Shown here one piece after another: positions 59,476 to 64,000 of a DNA stretch of 64,000 nt. Position numbers and translations under genes: made by a program. This DNA comes from Achromobacter pestifer (GTDB lineage: Bacteria > Pseudomonadota > Gammaproteobacteria > Burkholderiales > Burkholderiaceae_B). The stretch is taken from the NCBI RefSeq assembly GCF_013267355.1, contig NZ_CP053985.1, positions 2,790,001 to 2,854,000 on the forward strand. Direction: 5' to 3'. Under the pieces are notes generated by a model. It searched no databases. It had not been told where the DNA came from and saw only the letters and a list, made by a program, of their open reading frames with translations. Positions within the stretch are counted from its first letter, which is position 1. Every line of letters starts with the position of its first letter.

Positions 59476-60282
59476 TCAGGCTTCGGCGTCCAGGGTGGCG
59501 CGCGCGACCGCGGCCAGGCCGTCCAGGACGGGGTGATCCAGATAGATGGGCACGGGCGCCGCGCCGAAGGTGCCGCCCGCGTCCGCCAGCAGGCGTTCGA
59601 TTTCCTGGTGCACTTCGGGCCAGCCGCCGCCCGCCGCATAGATCTGGGGCGTCTGGCCGTAGCGCTGGCGTCCGGCCAGCCATTGGCGCACGACGGCGCC
59701 GGCCTGCGCGGCGGCGATGCCGGAGGCGATGGCTTCGTGTGTGTCCGTGGGATAGGCCACGACCTGGCCGTTGGCGATGGGGAGATTGGCGGTGCCGTGG
59801 GCCAGGGCGCTGCGCATCATGGCCGGGCCGGGCAGGATCAGGCCGCCGGCGAAGACATTGTCAGGGCCGACGGTGTCGATGGTGGTGGCGGTGCCGAAGC
59901 TGGCCAGCACGAAAGGCGGGTGCGCCTCGGGCAGGCGCGACAGCACGCCCAGCAGCGAGGCCCAGCGGTCGGCGCCCAGCTGTGTGGGCGTCTTGTAGCG
60001 GTTGACCAAGCCCAGCGTGATCGCCTGCGACGGCGACCAGGTCACCGCGCAGCCGTGTTTCTGCAGGATGGCGGCGATGGCCGCGCCGCGGGCCTCGCCG
60101 GCCACATTGACGCCCAGCGCGCGCAAGGGGCGGCGCGGCAGGGCGGCCAGCCAGCGGTCCAGGGCGTCCAGGTCCAGGCCGTCGAAGGCGACCGCCGCGG
60201 GCTCGCGCGGCGTGTCGGGGTTGCTGGCGTCCAGCCAACCCACCTTGAGACGGCTGTTGCCTGAGTCGATGAGAATAATCAT
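59476..60282 (-). CDS. coaX: Type III pantothenate kinase (Baf)
   Basis: A 268-residue ASKHA-fold kinase for the first step of coenzyme A synthesis. It shows [15 protein letters not shown] (phosphate 1 motif with catalytic Asp6), [21 protein letters not shown] and [14 protein letters not shown]. In Bordetella the same gene was first described as Bvg accessory factor. It overlaps birA by four bases (ATGA), a standard arrangement. Confidence 0.96.
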   Translation of the reverse strand: MIILIDSGNSRLKVGWLDASNPDTPREPAAVAFDGLDLDALDRWLAALPRRPLRALGVNVAGEARGAAIAAILQKHGCAVTWSPSQAITLGLVNRYKTPTQLGADRWASLLGVLSRLPEAHPPFVLASFGTATTIDTVGPDNVFAGGLILPGPAMMRSALAHGTANLPIANGQVVAYPTDTHEAIASGIAAAQAGAVVRQWLAGRQRYGQTPQIYAAGGGWPEVHQEIERLLADAGGTFGAAPVPIYLDHPVLDGLAAVARATLDAEA

Positions 60283-61127
60283 GCTTGGCGTCGAATCGAG
60301 ATTTCACCGACCAGGATCGGTTGGATGCCCTCGGGCGTTTGCACCAGCAAGCGGCCTTGCTCGTCCACGCCGCTCGCGGTGCCGCCTAGAAGAATAGCGC
60401 CCTTGTCCAGTACGTTGACCTTGCGGCCGGCTAAAGCGTCCACCTGATCGAAACGCTGCCTGAAGGCGCCAAAGCCTTCGCGTTCCAGCGTCCGGACCGC
60501 TTCCAGCCAGGCCATCGCGCTGGCGCAGACCAGGTCGGCGGCGGCAGCCTGGCGGGCGGCGCCCGCCTGCACCAGGCTCCAGTCGGCGACTTCGCGCTCC
60601 AGCGCGAGCGACAGCCGGGCGGCGTCGGTCAGGTTCACGCCCATGCCGATGACGACCGTATGGCCGGCTTCACTGCCGCCGGGATTGCGGGTGGTCTCGA
60701 CCAGCACGCCTGCCAGCTTGGCGTCGTGCCATTGCACGTCGTTGGGCCACTTCATGCAGAGCCCGGCGGCCTGCGGGCCGGCGACGGCGCGCAGGGCCTC
60801 GCAGGCGGCGATGCCGGCCAGCGGCGACAGCGCGGGCAGTTGCGCGGGTGGCAGGTGCACGTCGAAGGCACAGGAGAACATCAGCGTGGAGCCCGTGCGG
60901 TTCTGCCAGGGACGGCCGGCGCGGCCACGGCCGGTTTCCTGCAGGTGCGTGCCCAGCAGCCAGGGCTTGCCGCCGGCGCCTGCGCGCGCGCGCGCCAGGA
61001 GATCGGCATTGGTCGATCCGGTGCTGCCGATCCAGGAGATGTCCTGGAAGGCGGGCAGGCGCGTGCTGAGCGTACGGGCCAGGGTTTCCGGCGCGGGCAG
61101 GTCGATGGGGCTGGCTTGAGCGGGCAT
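60279..61127 (-). CDS. birA: Biotin--[acetyl-CoA-carboxylase] ligase, without DNA-binding domain
   Basis: A 282-residue monofunctional biotin protein ligase. The biotinyl-AMP site is visible in [31 protein letters not shown] (the GRGRxGR loop) and [22 protein letters not shown]. The N-terminus lacks the winged helix of E. coli BirA, so it cannot repress bio genes itself. The C-terminal SH3-like domain ([20 protein letters not shown]) is present. The start at MPAQASP is the last ATG before the conserved region; divergent from the Mla operon by 91 bases. Confidence 0.94.
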   Translation of the reverse strand: MPAQASPIDLPAPETLARTLSTRLPAFQDISWIGSTGSTNADLLARARAGAGGKPWLLGTHLQETGRGRAGRPWQNRTGSTLMFSCAFDVHLPPAQLPALSPLAGIAACEALRAVAGPQAAGLCMKWPNDVQWHDAKLAGVLVETTRNPGGSEAGHTVVIGMGVNLTDAARLSLALEREVADWSLVQAGAARQAAAADLVCASAMAWLEAVRTLEREGFGAFRQRFDQVDALAGRKVNVLDKGAILLGGTASGVDEQGRLLVQTPEGIQPILVGEISIRRQA

Positions 61128-61218
61128 GGCGGCGATTGTAGGGCACGCAGCCCGGGCTCGCGGTCGGCCGGCGCCAGCGTTTATGATTGGCGATACATTT
61201 TGCATCGGTATCGCCTTT

Positions 61219-62349
61219 ATGCCGCTTTCTGCTTCGTCCGCACCTGCCGCCGCGCCTTTCCGTTTCGAAGGAGGCGTATGCCATGTGGCCGGCGACTGGA
61301 GCGTGCTGGCGCTGGCGGAGCCCGGCGAGGTGCAGCGCCGCCGCGAGGCGCTGGCCTGCGCCACCGATGGCGGCGCGCGCTGGGACCTGCACGGCATCGG
61401 CCGGCTGGACACGATAGGCGCGCTGCTGATCTGGGAAGCCTGGGGCCATAAGCTGCCCGAGCGCGTGCGCTGGTCCGCCGGCCAGCAGGACGTTTTCAAT
61501 GCGCTGGCCCTGAACAAGGGCGAGACCCCGGCCGCGGCGCCCAAGCGTGACCCATGGAGCTGGCCGCGCGCGGTGGGCGAGGCGATCTTCCAGGCTATCG
61601 ACAATGGCCGCGCCTTGCTCATCATGCTGGGGCAACTGGTCCTGGACCTGGGCGGCATGCTGCTGCGCCCGCGGCTCGCGCCGTGGCGCGAGATTTCGGC
61701 GCAGGTGTACCGCACCGGCGCGCAGGCGCTGGGCATCACGGCGCTGGTCGGATTCCTGATTGGCGTGGTGCTGTCCTACCTGTCGGCGCAACAGTTGCAG
61801 ATGTTTGGCGCCGACCGTTTCATCGTGCGCCTGCTGGGTGTATCCATCGTGCGCGAACTGGGGCCGGTGCTGGCCGCCATCCTGGTGGCGGGCCGCTCGG
61901 GTTCGGCCATCACGGCGCAGATCGGCGTGATGCGGGTGACGCAGGAGCTGGATGCGATGCTGGTCATGGGCATTTCGCATGGGCAGCGCCTGATCCTGCC
62001 GCGGGTGGTGGCGCTGGCCGTGACCATGCCCTTGCTGGTGCTGTGGACGGATGCCATGGCGCTGCTGGGCGGCATGCTTGCCGCGCAGATGCAGCTGGGC
62101 GTGTCGGCGCAATGGTTCCTGCAGTCGCTGCCGGACGCGATTTCGCTGACCAATTACTGGATCGGCATCCTGAAGGGCGTGACCTTCGGCATGCTGATCG
62201 CGCTGATCGCCTGCCATTTCGGCCTGCGCATCCAGCCCAACACGGAAAGCCTGGGACGCGGCACCACCACGTCCGTGGTCACTGCCATCACTGGCGTGAT
62301 CCTGCTGGATGCGCTCTACGCCGTGATCTTCAGCTCGGTGGGCATCTGA
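61219..62349 (+). CDS. MlaE-like ABC permease with N-terminal STAS domain
   Basis: A 376-residue lipid-transport permease. Residues 1-110 form a STAS/MlaB-like domain (DWSVLALAEPGEVQRRREAL, and WDLHGIGRLDTIGALLIWEAWG in the switch region). Residues 130-376 are the MlaE membrane domain with LGITALVGFLIGVVLSY, SIVRELGPVLAAILVAGRSG and GISHGQRLILPRVVALAVTM. In MlaFEDB the STAS protein is separate, so this is a natural fusion. An ATG at 61183 would extend it by 12 residues. The next gene's ATG overlaps the stop. Confidence 0.9.
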   Translation: MPLSASSAPAAAPFRFEGGVCHVAGDWSVLALAEPGEVQRRREALACATDGGARWDLHGIGRLDTIGALLIWEAWGHKLPERVRWSAGQQDVFNALALNKGETPAAAPKRDPWSWPRAVGEAIFQAIDNGRALLIMLGQLVLDLGGMLLRPRLAPWREISAQVYRTGAQALGITALVGFLIGVVLSYLSAQQLQMFGADRFIVRLLGVSIVRELGPVLAAILVAGRSGSAITAQIGVMRVTQELDAMLVMGISHGQRLILPRVVALAVTMPLLVLWTDAMALLGGMLAAQMQLGVSAQWFLQSLPDAISLTNYWIGILKGVTFGMLIALIACHFGLRIQPNTESLGRGTTTSVVTAITGVILLDALYAVIFSSVGI

Positions 62350-63188
62350 TGAACAGCGCCACCCAGCACAAGTTGTTCGCCGAGGACGGCGTCACGGTAG
62401 AGCCCGTCATCACGGTGCGCGGGCTGCGCACGGCATTCGGCGACCACGTGGTGCATGACAATCTGGACCTGACCGTCTTCCCAGGCGAGATCCTGGTGCT
62501 GGTGGGCGGCTCGGGCACGGGCAAGACGGTGCTGCTGCGGCAGATCATCGGGCTGGACCGGCCGGCCGCGGGCACGGTGCGGGTGCTGGGCCATGCGCTG
62601 TTCGAACTGACGGCGGCCGAACGCCGGCGGCTGTCCTATCGCTGGGGCATGCTGTTCCAGGCGGGGGCGTTGTTTTCCGCGCTGTCGGTGTTCGACAATG
62701 TGGCCTTGCCGCTGCGCGAACTGCGTACGGTGCCGGAAGACCTGGTGCGCGATGTCGTCATGTGCCGGCTGGCGATGGTGGGCCTGTCGGCGCGCGACGC
62801 CGATAAACGGCCCTCGGACCTGTCCGGCGGCATGGTCAAGCGCGTGGCGCTGGCGCGCGCGCTGTCGTTGGACCCGGAGCTGTTGTTCCTGGATGAGCCG
62901 ACGGCGGGCCTGGACCCGCTGCGCTCCGACGAATTCGTGGATCTGGTGCGCAGCCTGCACCGGCAATTGGGATTTACCGTCGTCATGGTGACGCACGACT
63001 TGGACACGCTGCTGGCGTTGGCCACGCGCGTTGCCGTGCTGGCGGACAAACGGGTGATCGTGTGCGACACGGTGCCGGAAGTACTGAAGGTCGATCACCC
63101 GTTCATTCACACGTTCTTCCTGGGCGAGCGCGGCCTGCGCGCGCTGGGAGATCTGGCGCCGAAGGGATTGCATCATGGAAAACCGTAG
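62349..63188 (+). CDS. MlaF-like ABC transporter ATPase
   Basis: A 279-residue ATPase: Walker A GGSGTGKTVLLRQII, signature LSGGMVKRVALARAL, Walker B LLFLDEPTAGLDP, and the switch MVTHDLDTLL. GLRTAFGDHVVHDNLDLTVF is typical of the Mla/Ttg2A branch. It energises lipid movement between inner membrane and the MCE protein. The start overlaps the permease stop (TGATG), and the MCE gene begins inside its 3' end. Confidence 0.93.
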   Translation: MNSATQHKLFAEDGVTVEPVITVRGLRTAFGDHVVHDNLDLTVFPGEILVLVGGSGTGKTVLLRQIIGLDRPAAGTVRVLGHALFELTAAERRRLSYRWGMLFQAGALFSALSVFDNVALPLRELRTVPEDLVRDVVMCRLAMVGLSARDADKRPSDLSGGMVKRVALARALSLDPELLFLDEPTAGLDPLRSDEFVDLVRSLHRQLGFTVVMVTHDLDTLLALATRVAVLADKRVIVCDTVPEVLKVDHPFIHTFFLGERGLRALGDLAPKGLHHGKP

Positions 63189-64000
63189 TCATGCGCTCAT
63201 GGCCGGCATCTTCACGCTGGCCTTGCTGGCCGCAGCCGCGCTGGTGGCCATCTGGATCGGACGCGACCGGACTCAGCTGCAGCCATACGAAATCATCTCC
63301 GCCACGGCGGTCAGCGGCCTGAATCCGCAGTCCACGGTGCGCTACCAGGGCGTGCCGGTGGGCAAGGTGCAGTCGCTGGCCCTGAACCCGGACAAGCCCG
63401 GGCAGGTGCGCATCCGCATCGGCGTGGCGCCGAACACGCCGATCACGGAGTCCACCTGGGCCGAACTGGGCGTGCAGGGCGTGACCGGCATTTCCAACGT
63501 GGAGTTGCGCGACGACGGCACGTCGATGAAGCGGCTGGCGTCGTCGGCCGCCCATCCGGCCGCCATTCCGCTGCGCCCTGGTTTTCTCGACCGCATCGAA
63601 CAGCGCGGCGGCAAGCTGATTTCGAACGTGGAGGAAGTCACCGAGCAACTGCGGCGCGTGCTGAGCGAGCAGAACGTGCAGGCGCTTACGGCCAGCCTGC
63701 AGAACGCCACCGACATCACCCAGTCGCTCAGGGGCGCCAGCCAGGATCTGGCGCCGACGCTGGCCAAGCTCGGTCCCTTGATTGATTCGCTGGACAAGAC
63801 TTCGCGCCAGGCCGACCGCGCCGCGCGGGAAGTCGGCGACCTGGCGGCGCAGGCTCGCCAGTCGCTGGCGCGCCTGAACGCGCCGGACGGTCCCCTGTCC
63901 GCCGCCACCAGCAGCCTCAACGACATCGCCTTGGCCGCCGCGCGGCTGGATGGCGAGACCCTGCCCGCCATCACCAGCATGGCCACCAACGTCAGCGCGG
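63175..64000 (+). CDS. MCE/MlaD-family lipid-binding protein (3' end beyond window)
   Basis: One N-terminal membrane helix (about residues 8-28) and the MCE domain (about 38-115: ISATAVSGLNPQSTVRYQGVPVGKV and WAELGVQGVTGISNVELRD) with a following long helical region rich in Gln, Ser and Leu that makes coiled-coil or tunnel-forming helices. Such proteins hold phospholipids between membranes. It starts 14 bases before the ATPase stop codon and is open to the last base, so it is incomplete here. Confidence 0.92.
   Translation, partial: MENRSHALMAGIFTLALLAAAALVAIWIGRDRTQLQPYEIISATAVSGLNPQSTVRYQGVPVGKVQSLALNPDKPGQVRIRIGVAPNTPITESTWAELGVQGVTGISNVELRDDGTSMKRLASSAAHPAAIPLRPGFLDRIEQRGGKLISNVEEVTEQLRRVLSEQNVQALTASLQNATDITQSLRGASQDLAPTLAKLGPLIDSLDKTSRQADRAAREVGDLAAQARQSLARLNAPDGPLSAATSSLNDIALAAARLDGETLPAITSMATNVSA

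Noticed and set aside
1..64000. CRISPR arrays, tRNA or rRNA genes, prophage or insertion sequences
   Set aside because: Reading both strands I found no regularly spaced direct repeats, no cloverleaf with a conserved T-loop, and no transposase, integrase or phage structural genes.

Overview
The window is high-GC DNA with the gene content of a betaproteobacterium of the family Alcaligenaceae, most likely Achromobacter or Bordetella. Pointers are a Bug-type (TctC) solute-binding protein, a DUF4148 protein, a type III pantothenate kinase (coaX, the Bordetella baf gene) beside birA, and a wlb/wbm-like LPS locus next to waaC-waaA. I see no tRNA, rRNA, CRISPR array, prophage or intact insertion sequence. 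The genus call is inference from family knowledge; no database was searched.

Layout. 1-9.2 kb: metabolic and regulatory genes. These are a TetR regulator cut by the window edge, an isochorismatase-like hydrolase preceded by a 37-codon micro-ORF and controlled by a second TetR protein through two palindromes, malate synthase G (glcB) divergent from a GlcC-like GntR regulator, a saccharopine-dehydrogenase-like oxidoreductase, two small exported proteins (DUF4148, DUF1090) and ubiA. 9.2-12.3 kb: a PLP aminotransferase, a free-methionine-R-sulfoxide reductase, and a DapA-family lyase with a structured leader.

12.4-17 kb: a tightly packed four-gene operon. It encodes a membrane di-iron hydroxylase, a fatty-acid desaturase, a fusion of a KAS III-like ketosynthase with a haem-oxygenase-like di-iron domain, and an unrecognised protein. 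It looks like an uncharacterised lipid or fatty-acid-derived metabolite pathway. 17-23.3 kb: an RpiR regulator and class III aminotransferase divergent from a Bug protein and an M81 peptidase, then a PF07399-type antiporter. 23.5-28.7 kb: fmdB, DUF502, aspS, an EEP-family phosphodiesterase/nuclease and clsB.

28.7-59.2 kb: a large surface-polysaccharide region. Its first operon (WbqC, an ArnC/GtrB-like GT2, a formyltransferase, GtrA, a methyltransferase, rmlA, wecE), with rmlB and an ArnT-like GT-C protein further on, reads as a pathway making a dTDP-4-amino-4,6-dideoxyhexose, N-formylating it, loading it on undecaprenyl phosphate, flipping it and transferring it outside. rmlC and rmlD are absent. 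The minus-strand block (42.4-55.5 kb) carries a WbpM-like dehydratase, the three UDP-L-FucNAc genes, an O-antigen ligase, a glycosyltransferase, a Wzx-like flippase and two paralogous polymerase-like membrane proteins. A WbuB-like glycosyltransferase and the initiating sugar-phosphate transferase are on the plus strand. An EamA transporter, an MFS exporter and a CoxG-like protein interrupt the locus. A reductase, waaC and waaA close it.

59.2-64 kb: a truncated-looking small membrane protein, coaX, birA without its DNA-binding domain, and an Mla-type lipid-transport operon (permease with STAS domain, ATPase, MCE protein) that runs off the end.
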